A stretch of DNA of 64,000 nt from Crambe crambe (lineage: Eukaryota; Porifera; Demospongiae; Poecilosclerida; Crambeidae): assembly GCA_963924555.1 (NCBI GenBank), contig OZ004595.1:5760599-5824598 (forward strand), written 5' to 3'. The first letter of the stretch is position 1, and each line of letters starts with the position of its first letter. The notes beneath the pieces are model-generated. The model saw only the letters and a list, made by a program, of their open reading frames with translations. It made no database searches and was not told where the DNA came from. This document shows positions 1-12,158 of the stretch, piece by piece. Both the position numbers and the translations under genes were made by a program.

Positions 1-1122
1 GTGCATGAGCTCATGCAGTCAGTAAATGGGTGGATGGCTGCACTCGCTTGCATCTAGACTGTAGACCAGACACAGTAATCTTTCCAAGTAGAGAGATGCC
101 TTGATTCGATCAAGTCAAGAATTGACTCTTCTAAGTAGAGTTGTGGTGGCTACCAAGTGTGCATGCACTAGCTGTCTCCTTATGACACAGATATCACTGA
201 GTTAGTGGCTATTATGTTCTGCACCGTTGTAGAGAATACTCAGTGTGTATGCATGGACCCTGAAGTGTGTACCTAACTTGAGGTTGAATAGCTGACACCC
301 ACACTGTAAAAATAGAGCCTGTGTGAAAATGACACCAGGTGTGTAAAACCAACACACCCTGTATAACACTAACTGTGCTATACCAAACTGGCAAACACAG
401 TAAAAGTGTCATAGAAGCACAGTTGAGTGTCATGGTCTTATGGAAGCACAGTTGAGTGTCATGGAAGCACAGAGGGTGTCAATTGCTAGTACACCCTGGT
501 ACATCAGTAGGGTGAGAGATTTAGGTGAATCCACATTCAGAGAGGCTTAGCCTAGTAGCATGCCCCATTATTCTAATAACATTACCCTTGAAAGCCAAAA
601 TGAAATTTATCTTTTATTGAGACTAGTATATTAGCTAATTATGTCTGAAATACCCTTCTATTCCACTCATTGTGGTTCCTATTTGCATCCTTTAAATCGA
701 GCTACAATGGAACCTCATTGTGGACACTTTATTTAGGGAACAGCTTATTTTCCTCAATAGAGAGTCTTTAGAGGTTCACTTTGTATTGGCAGCATATATG
801 GTTTGGTTCCTTGGAAAATGTCCCCAATAGGGTAGGGAGGTTTTTTGTTTTTTTTTGCATCCTGAATATAGAAGAGAGGTTCCGATACCAATTTCCATGA
901 AATTCAGTGTTTAGTTATCAAGTTACAGGATGACATTCTGCAATGCAATATGAGCCATAATAGAGTCATAAATATACTACATATAAATGAAATATCTTCA
1001 ATGAATGAAACTCTACAATGACATGTGGAACAAAAACAATGGAAGGTATTAAATTGCAGAGTTAATTAGATGGTTGTTGAATTGCTGGTATAACAATTAT
1101 TATAGTGATATTAGTATGACAG
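1..1122. other. Gene-free, repeat-bearing spacer
   Basis: No convincing coding exon is visible. Positions about 330-480 carry short direct repeats built on an AAGCACAGTTGAGTGTCATGG motif (about three copies). Positions 703-842 hold a degenerate copy of the dispersed TGGAACCTC repeat listed separately. The rest is AT-rich unique-looking sequence that should contain the 3' UTR of the membrane-protein gene ending at 1123. Confidence 0.6.
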
Positions 1123-2493
1123 TCAATTTGTGTTAATAGTACAATCAGCACTGAATGAAACACTCAACGGACTAAGGTGTCTACCTGCATTTCCTGTGAC
1201 AGGAGTACGAGCTGGTGATGGCATGGCTGAAACTGTACAAACACTAGAGAGTTCGCCCGTATTCGACATTTCATACACCCTTTTTATACCTCCTGTAGTC
1301 ACAGAGCTTTCAATGTCAGATGAAAATACTAATGCCTTGTTCTTACAACACCTCACGGTGATATTCTTGAGGGCATTCACCACAGGGGCATAGTCACTGA
1401 TAGCATAAGTCAATAGGAAACCCATGCAGACTTCAAGGGTGAAGAATATGTAGCGAAAAACCAACCATACTTCAGGATGCCTGCTTTGTCCTTTAATCTC
1501 ACCTATGCATCCGTCAAAAAGGCTGAGACAGAAAAGGATTATGTTGACAATGCTGAGGAGGGAGTATAGCATTCCCAATACCACAGTGATGTACATTATC
1601 AGAGTGATCTTGCGTACGGCTCGTTTCTTCTTGTCTTTCATCATCTTCTTCATCTTAATTGTTCCAAGACTTGGAGTTCTCACCCGACTTGGACTGTTAT
1701 TTTGTAGTTTTGATTTGGCTATGAGGTCATGGCGACTTATATTAGGTGAGTCCTTGCAAATGACAGAGCTACTCCGCTCTGTTTCTTCCATTGTTTTCAG
1801 CAAACGAAATCCAGCAACAAAGAACATAGCACAAACCAAAAAACCCCAAACAGCAAACACAGCCTCGCATATCACCAACAGAATCAGAGTGGCCATTGTG
1901 CTTCTCAATGGTATGATAATAACAATCTCCACAACAATGGCTGCCACATAGTGAATACAGCAGAGAGGGATTAAGATCTTTATCCTTTGCACCCATGATG
2001 TTCCAAGGTGTATTCTTCCACTGATCCAGAGCGTGATGAACACTAGTGTATAGCTTGCAGTCAAACTTGGGAAACCAAGAGATCCAAGCAGCCTTGAAAA
2101 CACTATACAAGCAAAGTGCTTGCAGAAACCCGATTGTCCCCACGGATCAAGAATTAGGAATAAAAATCTTGATAGTCCTAAAATGACGAGTGCCAGGTCA
2201 ATAGCTATGAATGTTTTCACTCTGAATCTCTGCGCTAGGTGTCTCTTTACCAATAGCAAGATGCACGAGAGTGCGAGAAACAGGAAGAAGAAGCAGTAAA
2301 TCACGAGCATCAGGTAGAAGAAAACGTACCACGCTTGTGTTCTTTCCTCCCATAGCGAGGAGTTTCGCGGCACGAACAAGGAGAGAACCTCCAGCGTCGT
2401 CTTATCCGTGTAGTTAACCGCACAATCTTCCATAACGGAGTCACTCTCAGTCTCACTGGAATCCGCTTCTTGAGTTGACATGTCTTTTTGCAA
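1123..2493 (-). CDS. Seven-TM PRRT3/4-like membrane protein, copy 1 (intronless)
   Basis: A single uninterrupted reading frame encodes 456 residues. Seven hydrophobic stretches are visible at about 55-82, 94-115, 128-157, 172-195, 198-230, 295-325 and 342-366, with an acidic N-terminal head and a Ser/Thr-rich C-terminal tail. The region SRFLFLILDPWG (108-119) followed by GFPSLTAS (140-147) is shared with the divergent neighbour at 2778-4880. It resembles the conserved membrane block of vertebrate PRRT3/PRRT4, where an Arg plus Asp-x-x-Gly pair precedes a Pro-containing helix. A Lys/Arg-rich loop (about 280-295) sits between TM5 and TM6. PRRT3/4 have no settled function, so none is assigned. 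Met-1 or Met-5 could be the start. The C-terminus is much shorter than in the paralogue. The family call is from remembered pattern similarity; an unrelated orphan 7TM receptor is the alternative. Confidence 0.72.
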   Translation of the reverse strand: MQKDMSTQEADSSETESDSVMEDCAVNYTDKTTLEVLSLFVPRNSSLWEERTQAWYVFFYLMLVIYCFFFLFLALSCILLLVKRHLAQRFRVKTFIAIDLALVILGLSRFLFLILDPWGQSGFCKHFACIVFSRLLGSLGFPSLTASYTLVFITLWISGRIHLGTSWVQRIKILIPLCCIHYVAAIVVEIVIIIPLRSTMATLILLVICEAVFAVWGFLVCAMFFVAGFRLLKTMEETERSSSVICKDSPNISRHDLIAKSKLQNNSPSRVRTPSLGTIKMKKMMKDKKKRAVRKITLIMYITVVLGMLYSLLSIVNIILFCLSLFDGCIGEIKGQSRHPEVWLVFRYIFFTLEVCMGFLLTYAISDYAPVVNALKNITVRCCKNKALVFSSDIESSVTTGGIKRVYEMSNTGELSSVCTVSAMPSPARTPVTGNAGRHLSPLSVSFSADCTINTN

Positions 2494-2777
2494 GAATAAG
2501 ATCGTTTTTAAACACTCTAGCCCTGTGGAAAACGGGGGCGTGGCTGGTAGATTTTTAGGTAAGTATCATCCATAAAAAAAATTCATTTAGCAAAAATCGA
2601 TCACGAGCTAGCGCTATAGCAAATCATTCGATCTTTTCCTCTTCTTAATCAAACGATCCTTTCCTCTTTTTTCACACTTGCGGTTTTGTCAGGATATCCT
2701 CTGAATTTAATTACATATCCTGAAGTTATAAAATCAAACCAAAACATAGATTACCTGCAATTAGCCTATCTTGCAGA
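2494..2777. promoter_or_regulatory. Shared bidirectional promoter region
   Basis: Only 284 bp separate the start codons of two divergent, related membrane-protein genes, so both promoters must lie here or overlap. Near-duplicate segments (GATCTTTTCCTCTTCTTAAT and GATCCTTTCCTCTTTTTTCA, around 2630-2675) occur in it. No TATA box is placed with confidence. Confidence 0.5.
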
Positions 2778-4880
2778 ATGGAATTCAATTCTAGTGACTC
2801 TGTAGTCAATGACTCTACTAATAATCGTGATTGTTTTGAGCAAATTGAGTTCATCAATAATGGCTTAGCTGCATATCAGACATTTCACCTCTTAGTCCCA
2901 AATGATACTAGAATCTGGACACCAAGAGATGAAATTTGGGACATATTCTTCCTGGTCTCAAGCAGCATACTAGCACTTTTCTACATGCTGCTTGGCATAA
3001 GCTCAGTTGTGCTAATCTTCAAGAAGGAATGTTTGCGCCTTCCTGCACACACCTTCCTTGCAATCTACTCGAGCATGGCAATTCTTGGATTCAGTCGAGC
3101 ACTGTACTTAAGTTTGGATCCGTTTGGCATCCTTGGATATATCGGTAGGTTTTTCCCTGCCTGGGTGATTATATCAAGAGTCCTGGCTGCGTTTGGATTC
3201 CCAAGCTTAGTGGCATCCTGCACGTTGATTATCTTCACGCTCTTCAAGCTGACCAATGCAAAACCTGGGAAACAGTGGTATGAAAGCTGGTGTAAAGTGT
3301 TTGTCATCACTGCAATACCATATGTAATAGCCCTAACCACAGAAGCTCTTGGACATATCGACACTTATCCTGCACTTTTCTTTGGAACAATTTGCGAGAT
3401 CTCCTTTGTTTTGTGGGGTTTGAGTATCTGCATAGCTTTCTTACTTTCTGGCGTGCGACTGCTCAGAAAGTTGAAAGAAAGGCACAGGAAAGCAACATTA
3501 GTGTCTTCTGATCTCAACGATACAAATTTTCAGAGAGCAGAGTGCATCCGTCTTTCGAAACACCAGAAGAAAACCAAGAGAATTGGACAGAAGATAGCCA
3601 AAATCACATATGGCACAGCCATTGCAGGAATTCTCTATTCACTAGCATCAGCAGGAGCTGTGGTAATGCACTTACTGCTCATTTTTCACAGTTGCATGGG
3701 TTTGAGACTAACAAATTCAATTGCTTGGCTAGTGATTACAATACTTGTTTTCATATTTGAGATTGTATTGGTTGTTTTCGTGATGTATTCTATCACCGAT
3801 ACTTCACCTGTTATGTCAAAGATCAGATCATGTAGGATGTGCTCAACACAGGAAGATCAGCAAGACGATGTTGTGGAGGATGCAGAAGAAGCTGAACAGG
3901 CTATGAATCAGATACAAGTAACAGACGAAGCAGCTCAGGCTTATGAAAGTACTGATGTTGTGATCGGAGTTAGAGGCAGAGAGGTGGATGGTGATAATGG
4001 AAATGAAGACAACACAGCTAGCACAATCGATCCAACAAAGAACTATATTATTGCTGTTCGTGGTGATTCTGATAGCTCTCTTGAACTACCTTCAACAAAT
4101 ATCAACTCTGAATTGATGGAGAAAGAGAAGACAGCACAACGTTTAACCACATCTCATTCCGAAAATTTCCTAGCACAAAAATCAGACGAAAAATCAACCA
4201 CACCAAACTCAGAAACAGAGAGAGAAAAAGGCCAAGAAAAAAGAATGACCACATCTCATTCAGACTACAGGTTGGGACAAATCCTAGACAAGAAGCAAAA
4301 GGACAGAATGAGTCAGATTGCAGACACAGAGATCATATGCAGAATGTTTTCTTTAGGAGATTCTCCAAAGAGAGAGCCGAGTCGTGCAAGCAAGAGGTCT
4401 GATCTTGAGAAATCCAAGCACAGGTACATCAAATCGTTAGCTACCAGCAAACCAGATCACAACTCTACACCCATACTGAAGACCAAGGAGTCGCAGCAAA
4501 ATGTATGCATTCAAAATCCACCAAAGGGAGAATCGTCTCTAGCAAGCAAAAAGTTTCCTGTCATTTCAAACTATAGTTCAGAACCTGTGCTGAGACCTAA
4601 GGGTATCCGGAAAGAAACAAGCAATAATGCTGCAGGAAAGCCTGTGCCATTACCACGCAAGTCACCATCACCACTGCCACCTTCTCCATCTCCATCCCCA
4701 CAACTTGCAACACTCCCAGAATTGGTGCCACCACAATCTCCACCCCCTCAGCTCCAAACACCAGAACTGATATCTCACCACCTGTCGTATCTGTTACCAC
4801 CTCCCTCCAAACCGCCACCTGTTCTTTCCCAACAAGCACAGATTAAAACCGATAAAGCTGATCGAAAAACACTAAATTAA
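2778..4880 (+). CDS. Seven-TM PRRT3/4-like membrane protein, copy 2 with long proline-rich tail (intronless)
   Basis: One open frame encodes 700 residues. The first 350 align by eye with the divergent copy 1: Trp-containing pre-TM segment, TM1 about 55-81, SRALYLSLDPFG (106-117), GFPSLVAS (140-147), TM4 about 173-190, TM5 about 200-228, a basic loop, TM6 about 272-300 and TM7 about 318-342. Residues about 355-700 are hydrophilic and low in complexity. They include acidic stretches, repeated TTSHS motifs and a C-terminal proline-rich run (about 620-690, with PVPLPRKSPSPLPPSP) that looks like an SH3 or WW ligand. A TM block with a proline-rich region recalls PRRT3/4, but there the proline-rich part is largely N-terminal. 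Likely a plasma- or endomembrane protein; function unknown. Ends tail-to-tail with SEC62, 262 bp away. Confidence 0.75.
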   Translation: MEFNSSDSVVNDSTNNRDCFEQIEFINNGLAAYQTFHLLVPNDTRIWTPRDEIWDIFFLVSSSILALFYMLLGISSVVLIFKKECLRLPAHTFLAIYSSMAILGFSRALYLSLDPFGILGYIGRFFPAWVIISRVLAAFGFPSLVASCTLIIFTLFKLTNAKPGKQWYESWCKVFVITAIPYVIALTTEALGHIDTYPALFFGTICEISFVLWGLSICIAFLLSGVRLLRKLKERHRKATLVSSDLNDTNFQRAECIRLSKHQKKTKRIGQKIAKITYGTAIAGILYSLASAGAVVMHLLLIFHSCMGLRLTNSIAWLVITILVFIFEIVLVVFVMYSITDTSPVMSKIRSCRMCSTQEDQQDDVVEDAEEAEQAMNQIQVTDEAAQAYESTDVVIGVRGREVDGDNGNEDNTASTIDPTKNYIIAVRGDSDSSLELPSTNINSELMEKEKTAQRLTTSHSENFLAQKSDEKSTTPNSETEREKGQEKRMTTSHSDYRLGQILDKKQKDRMSQIADTEIICRMFSLGDSPKREPSRASKRSDLEKSKHRYIKSLATSKPDHNSTPILKTKESQQNVCIQNPPKGESSLASKKFPVISNYSSEPVLRPKGIRKETSNNAAGKPVPLPRKSPSPLPPSPSPSPQLATLPELVPPQSPPPQLQTPELISHHLSYLLPPPSKPPPVLSQQAQIKTDKADRKTLN

Positions 4881-5142
4881 TAGGTGAAATGATTGGACTA
4901 GCTGGTTGTACTATTTCAGTTGCATATTCTATGTCAAACATCACTTTCATATTTCTTTGTACAACCTTAGTTATACTTTACACATTGTTATATATACTAT
5001 GTAGCCGGCTACATTATTATTTTGCTTAACCATAATACAGTTTTTATTATAATAATAACAGCATCAGATATAACAGCATCAGAATGAACTATAGCTACTC
5101 TGTTCAGTGACCTAATGATCTATCATCTAGCTAATCGGCATG
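4881..5142. terminator. Convergent 3' region with minus-strand poly(A) signal
   Basis: The tail-to-tail spacer between copy 2 (+) and SEC62 (-) is 262 bp. A minus-strand AATAAA (TTTATT at 5042-5047) lies about 100 nt past the SEC62 stop and is a good poly(A) signal candidate. No clear plus-strand AATAAA was found for copy 2. Confidence 0.5.
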
Positions 5143-8100
5143 CTAGCTGGAAGTTTCCAAAACATTGGTATCCTGTGATTGAGTCTGTGTCTCATCAGAG
5201 GGCTTGACCGTTTCATTTGCCGAACTGGACTTTTTCTTTGATTTCTTCTTTGATACAAACTCCAAGGAGTAGAGAGGCTTGAAAGAGTCAAAGAATCCTG
5301 ATTTTTCATTGTCCAGGTTTGGAAGTATCCAGAACTTGGTATTCCCACCAGTTAGAAGCAGAACCAAGCCATGGACCAACAATCGAACTAAGTTTCAGAA
5401 AGGTGGATAGGAAGGAAGGAACAATGAAGCTAATTTTGTAAAAGACATATTTCATTCTACATATCAATGTCTAGAGAGCCTTTTGGAAGAAAGGAAAAAA
5501 AAACAACAAACCACTAGCTATACTGCATGGAGATTAGCTATACAGCAAAAATCACATCTTGAAAGGAAATTGCCATTGAAGTAATCAACTTAGAAACATG
5601 AGACTCTGTGAACCCTTAAAGATCTCCCTTACACATCAAAGTGTATGAAACCTAGCTAAGGCAGAAGGGGGAATATTATCATTATGACTTGCACGTGTTA
5701 GATACACAAAAAGGTTGAATGAATGCATGCATGCGCATAACAGATTTCATTATCAGATATGGTTCTCCCCAGGAGGCATAGGGGCAAGACTGTGACCACC
5801 ATAAAAGAGAGGGGTCTAACAATCTCGTGGCTCCTGGTAGTCTGTGAGAGAAGCCAGCCACTAATTAATTATACTGACTTAATTTGTAGCAAGAATAAGG
5901 CATGGGGGGAAGAACTGTGGCCTTAAGATCCCTGGAGAGAACCCTGTAATGTATTGAAAAGAGACAAAATTTCGCTATTTTCCACTCATGAAAATCATGA
6001 AACCCCAGCCACTGTTACCATAGACTTACCCACAATAAGCACCACTAGAAAGCCCATGAGGATGAAAATGACCACAGACACATACCAGACAGCATCACGA
6101 GAAGAGTCCGGCCAGAGAGGCTGCAAGGTCAAGGCAATGGCTCCAATCACTAAGAAAAAGAATTTTCAATTGTCAACAGGCTCCTACTGCATGGTATTCA
6201 GAACAATGAAGTACTTGCATTTATAAGGATTATCATTTTTTGCAAGCTCTCTTTAGCCAACAATTATAAAAGAATAAAATTCCTAGGTTATGAATGGCAG
6301 GGTTTCATTGTAAGAGAGTGTTTGCCCTGAAGGAGACAACATATAGGTATGCAGACAATCGGGTGACCTATAGGAATGCAGATAATCGGGTGACCTATAG
6401 GTATGCAGACAATCGGGTGACCTATAGGTAAGCAGACAATCAGGTGACCTACCCTGCAGCTTTCTTTATTACCAAATTATGACACAAGATACTTTATAGT
6501 TAAAGGCAGTCTGAAGTAATTCTTTGCTGCGTTCCTAACAAGGCTAAGGGATACAGCATCACATATAATAATTTGTGTTCCTTGTTCCAAGCAATAATTA
6601 TGTCCAATCCTCTACATTGTATATTCCTTTAGTCGAAATGACAGCTATACACTATAGACCATACCATTTTTAAAATAACTAATAATGCTATTCCATCTAG
6701 GCAGGCTCTTAACTTTCATTCCTAGAATTTGAGGCCACAAAGGTAGTCAAGAAGAAATTATTGTTAGAATTCCTTAAAAAGAGGTTTGTCAAAAGCAACT
6801 ATGATTACCAATTCACAAGAAAGTCTTGGGTGTGGTATTTGTCTTGCATACTGAAAGCATTTTGGAAATCCCACAGATGAAGCTTTATGGCAAAGTAATC
6901 CTAGATGTATTTTATTACAAAGACATTCTAAAGAGGACATGAAGTGTTCCAGCGGTACTCCCTACTGAATTCAATTCACCATCCTTAGAAACTTGGCAAA
7001 TACCCTTCCCTCTTGACCATATTACAGCCTGGTCTAGTCCCCTCCCTGCCCTAATAAAACACAAATTAACCCAAAGTCCCAAAATAAAATGCTGCTCTCA
7101 CCTGCCCACTAAGCTTTAATCAAAGACAGCTGCTCTACTGCTGTTCACACATATGTGATAAGGGTTCTTTCTTCACATATTTGATGGTACTCAATTTCCT
7201 TATTTAGAAGCTATCGAATTCTTAACTGAAGAGAAGGAGTGTAATTCTTTGGTAGCATTACTTGGAAGTAATTTAGCAGGTACTGGAGCCACTGCAACTG
7301 ACAGTTGATGGTGCTCTACAGCCTTATTTGGAAGCTATATGAGTCTGGAGTCAATGTTTGGGAGAAAGGAAGTGGTGGCTAGTAATCAACCAACAGAGTG
7401 GACAGAACCTCCATATGCTATGCCCATTCATTACTTCCTCCATCACACTAATCACCATCCAATAGTCAAGTAAGGAAAATCTTGTCCTAGGGGCCTATAC
7501 ATGGAAACTCTTATGGAATAGTTGGTTAATGTGTAGGCACACAATAAACCCAACTGATCACAGCTTGAGCATGTGTGGCTTCCCAAGATGTTCCTCAGGT
7601 TACGTAAGGTTGCATCAAAATGCTACCTCAGCTATTTTAAACTGGGAACACATCACAGCTACCTAGCTTACACAAGCCATACGGTAGAGACATGCAACCA
7701 GGGGAGAGTAAATATTATACGTGGTGATTTAGTGGACCCATGAGAATTTAAAAACAAAAATATTACTACTAGAGTTGTCAGGATCACAGAAACCTCTGAT
7801 AAGGGAACACAACACAGATACCCTAATAATAAAGGATGGCTAATACACCGTCAACCAGTACTGCAGTACGGGTGAAAACCCTGCAAGATGAAGCTATTTT
7901 TGAACATTATAACCCTTCTTAACAGTGATGCATTAAAAACAGCACTAGAAATAATTGTTGACCCCTGGTTGGTTATTTTTTAGCTGATCAAATGTTTAAA
8001 AACCGCAAAATCACTCAGCTCCACCTACAAGAAAAATAAGTTAATGGGTGTGGCTAGAAGAGAATAGGGGAAATAGTTGTAGAATGACCCTCTATATCAT

Positions 8101-11100
8101 TATGTAGTATGCTATCCAGAATCTTATGTACGTATGTATGCCAAGTGCCCCCATTTGCTGCACACACACACCATATGTCTGCAGCTGCTCGTGCTAAAGA
8201 CACAGGCATCTTTACAGACTTACCCTGCCAGAACCAAAAGACCTATCCCATCCCACAAAGTTGGCAGGGAAATGGGACAATGATGCCAACATGTGCCTGA
8301 GAACACCACTTAATTAGGAAAATATTTACAATTCTAACAAGGTAGTGGCTTTCACCAATGTCAGATTAAGTGGTGAAGAAAAGTGATTCTGATCTTAAAT
8401 GACTTCAACGAAAATAATTACAAAAAATGTCTAGCCTGTACTATATTAAGGCCACTCCACCATGTCCTAGATCCTAACAGCACCTATTCCAGCTATGTAC
8501 TGTGACTTCCCTATGGAATGGAAACCACCTCCACTCCTTCAGTTTGACTCTAGTCCTCTAATGATGAGGAGGTTCTCTAATAAACCAACTCCTCACCTGA
8601 TTCCTGAAAGTTTGATGGACTTACCTACAGAGAAGCCAATGATGTAGGTGGTATAACTAGCAGGGTCATATTTCCAGCAGTACAGCTGCAGAAACAAGTG
8701 AATAATCATTGATAGTCGTAATCACAAAAAATATAATTATATTAATGGGAAGATGACTGGTAAGTGAGGAGACCACCACCATGATGAATAATTATTATGA
8801 TATGGTACAACTATCAGAGCTGGAAATAAGATACTAAGTTTAAATGGTCATAAGCAAGATATTTGGTTCTTTTGTACTGCAATGGAATAAATATCAGTCC
8901 GTCATTATGACTGGTGTCGGTGAGTAAGAATAAAAGATGTGACTGCAAGTGAGGAAACAGATAATACATATCACATTCTTTGTATATTTCCACACTATTA
9001 GTACCAGAACAAACAAGGAGGAAACTGACAAAGACTATGAGACTACAGGCACCTCATGTTTTCACAAATCCAGTGCTCAATAACAAAAATAAACAATCGT
9101 TATATTGTTCTAGTATCCACATTATGAGATTTAAGTTTCCTGTGAAATATCTGTACCTCTGATTGGAAATAATAGTATCAGATTTATGTTTCCTGTAAAA
9201 TATATAACTATCTTTGTACTAGAAATACAAAGCCAGTCAGATGTCTCTAAGTTACAAAGCATATTGATGTCAGGAGAACTTGGACAGCCATATGAGGAAG
9301 CTTTAGTTCTTGTGAACTCAGGCTATTTTTCAGAATGTCATTGGTCAGTAAGCTAGTTTTTGGTAAACTCAAACACATGACAAGTGGGATGAAAATAATA
9401 CTACCCCAGAGAAGAACTATACTTCCTTGCCACTACAGGTAGAAATAAAGTCCAGACTCCAATGTACAGAAATAAGTATACATAAGAGTTTTGTTATCAT
9501 ACTGAACCAAGGGTTACTTTCCACTCAATTTAGATAAACAAAACAAAAAAAATAAACAAACGAGAACAAATAAAAACAAAAAATAAACAAACGAGAACAA
9601 ATAAAAACAGCTGGTCAACCTTCAGGTGGCCACTGACCAGTATCAGCCCAAAGTAAAAAAATTCTGTCCAATACTATTTGCTACTATTTCATGATTCAAA
9701 GAAAGAAAACTATAATACATGCTGCATCCAATCTGAACAGAGGAATTGAGTGAGTACTTAGTGGCATCTGGAATATCAAAATCTTAATAAAATTTTATAC
9801 TCGGTGCAGTCAATAAAACTGTTTTATGACATCTCAAAGATGGAACAGACTAATTTGATGATCTGTGCACATTGCCAGTATGATTACTGGAGAAGGAAAT
9901 GCAACATCAAGAAACCTCTGCATCAAAGCTGGCATGTATATGCAAACTTTGCCTGAAGTCTTGCCATAAGCAGAAACCACTTCTGAGACTAAGAAATAAT
10001 AAAAAAATAAAAAATTAAAATAAAAACACTTGCAATCTACATAATTATTTTCTTCATAGTTTTTGTCCATTTAATATTTTTGTCCATTTAATAAGATATC
10101 AAAATATTTATAAAGCAAATAAATGAAAGAATAAAGGTATACAGAAGCCACAGCATCTTTCCCTCTGGCAGGACTCCAAAAGAATTTAAGTAGCCCTCCT
10201 ACCACACCAAACAAGGCTCAGTGGTAATTTAATTATGGGAGGTCTCCCACTCTGGCAGGTTACTATTATTTGGCACACATGGGGAGACCAAAAGGGAGAG
10301 GAGGACACGAAAAGGGAGAGGATCCACAAACCAGCGTCCCAAACATGGCACTTACTACAACATGCACCAGCTCGTGATTTACACAAAAATTCCAAAACTC
10401 GTGATTTGACTACCCACTCTATCCATAGCATGCAACACATTATTGGTAAGGATCACTATAATCCAAAACACTCACATCTTCCTTTTCATCAAAAAACATC
10501 TGCTGTCGATGATACTCCAGACGAAACTTCCTCTTCCTTTTCTCAGCATCCCCCTGAAAATATATTGTTATAACACATCACAGATCTAAAAAGGAGTTGT
10601 ATCTACCTTGCTGTAATTATAAAACAGTGAATTCAGGATTTCAGAGGGAGGAGCTAATATGAGTAGGACTGGAAGCTGCTCTAATAGCATAATACTTGGA
10701 GGGGCCCCAAATATCCCACCCCCTTCCTCCTCACTCCCCATGCCTTTTTACTCACCTGCTTCTTGGCCCTTGGGGAGTCTGTCTGCTTGTCTCCCCTCTT
10801 CCTCACGGTTGTGTCCTTCTCCCCTGACCCCACAGCTAGGAGGTCACTAGAGTCCTCCTTCTGCTTTATCTCAACCTTCCCAACTCGTATAAAATATTCC
10901 TTACGAAGCAACCTGAAGAAGCACAAATAAATTGATGCTAAGTTCCAGGGTTCTCCTCTTGCCCTCCCAATTCCACCTGTGATGTATCACAGTACTGAAT
11001 GAGGTGCAAATGTTCCGACTATTAAGCCCTGTTTACCATTCATGAAGATACACTCAAAGGCTTACAAGCTTGTGTGCACACTGCGACATCTGACTATCTG

Positions 11101-11696
11101 TGACATTCTGTTATTAGTTATGACTGTCGTCCCTTTCATGCAAGTCACCACATTTGACACATACAGGTACATTAACATGACATGGCATGCACAGAAACAT
11201 GTCTTAAGATCACTTCCTCTAGAGCCAGGGAAAGTAATTCTTGATGCAGTGGCAGAATTATTATGACAGAGAGGTTCACTTGAAATAGTTTTGTTTTTTT
11301 TTGTTTTTTATTCAAGCAAGTTTTACTTCAATGAAACCCTCCTTCTATCTCTTTAAGTAAGCCTCCAACAAGTAAATCAAGCATTCACTTACTTCTGGCA
11401 AAAGTCGAGTGCATAGGATCTGTTGATAAAGTGAGGTTGGTTTGAATTTGATGACTTGGGTTCTCTGGTCCATTTCGAATCCATGAGACAGTCAATTGCT
11501 TTAGAACCTGTTGCAATAGCAGATTATAGAGGCAAAATATTAAATAATAATTGTTGAGCTATCACCCATTAAAAAGCTGACCTTGGAAGTATTCTATTTT
11601 CTCTCCCTTGATAACAGCAGACTTAGTAGGTACCTTGAACCTTAGGTACTTGGCAACTTCATCCATTATCTTTTTTCTTGACTTTTCATCATCCAT
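5143..11696 (-). CDS. SEC62: SEC62, ER translocon-associated protein (7 coding exons)
   Basis: Model: complement(join(5143..5387, 6030..6149, 8625..8685, 10476..10553, 10756..10912, 11393..11507, 11582..11696)), giving 296 aa with every splice phase closing. SEC62 partners SEC63 and SEC61 in post-translational import into the ER. Family landmarks are seen in order: KYLRFKVPTKSAVIKG near the N-terminus, then AIDCLMDSKW, a linker of charged residues (about 80-130), KRKFRLEYHRQQMFFDE, WKYDP just before TM1 (about 166-182), QPLWP in the short luminal loop, TM2 (about 190-228) ending LLLTGG, and FWILPNL...GFFDSFKPLYS at the start of the cytosolic tail. The tail is Lys/Ser/Glu-rich and shorter than in human SEC62 (399 aa). 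The start Met lies inside the first coding exon (acceptor at 11709-11710), so an upstream non-coding exon is expected. Introns of 1.8-2.5 kb flank the 61-nt exon. Confidence 0.95.
6342..6452. repeat. 27-bp tandem repeat, about 4 copies, in a SEC62 intron
   Basis: Four near-identical units of GCAGACAATCGGGTGACCTA plus TAGGTAT are arrayed head to tail, each differing by one or two bases. They lie in the SEC62 intron between 6150 and 8624. Confidence 0.85.
6453..8624. other. SEC62 intron body, no nested gene seen
   Basis: AT-rich intronic sequence between the exons at 6030-6149 and 8625-8685. I found no convincing ORF, tRNA or mobile element in it. An open frame at 8109-8300 lacks similarity or splice support. 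Confidence 0.5.
9538..9607. repeat. A-rich duplicated motif
   Basis: The string AATAAACAAACGAGAACAAA occurs twice in tandem within a short A-rich tract inside the SEC62 intron spanning 8686-10475. Confidence 0.7.
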
Positions 11697-12158
11697 CTCT
11701 GTCTCGCCCTGTGCAAAGAAAGAACAGTAAACTGCCCAGTACACCCTTTTAAAGAAATACTGTCCCTAAGACTTACCCTTCACAAAAACTCAATAAACCA
11801 TATACTATAGCAATATACCTCAGTCTTCCTGGAACCGAAAACTGAAGCTTTAGAGGGTTTTACTACTTCGTGTAGCTCAATTGGTCCTATATATTATTAC
11901 CTTTATTTTTTTCCCCATTCCTGACTTCGAACAATGAGTCTACAAGGTGTCAGTCTCTTGAATAGCTCCCTCAAAAGATAATGTGATAATACAGCTGCCA
12001 TGTGAGTGTAGTGTGCATTTATTGGAAACATTAACGATTCTTACCCAGCGTATCCAGGCTAACCACAAGCTGCGCTTTAATTAGAAACTTTAGGATAAGC
12101 TGGAGAGCAGTTGGCTCCTGTTTTTCTGATTTTTTCAGGAATTGGAGCCAAGGATGGT
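11697..12158. promoter_or_regulatory. Divergent promoter interval SEC62 / SZRD1
   Basis: The two start codons point away from each other across 462 bp. This interval must hold the SEC62 5' UTR intron acceptor (11709-11710 on the minus strand) and its non-coding first exon. A plus-strand pyrimidine tract ending in TTTTTTCAG at about 12130-12138, just before the SZRD1 start, could be a 5' UTR acceptor. Specific promoter elements were not identified. Confidence 0.45.
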
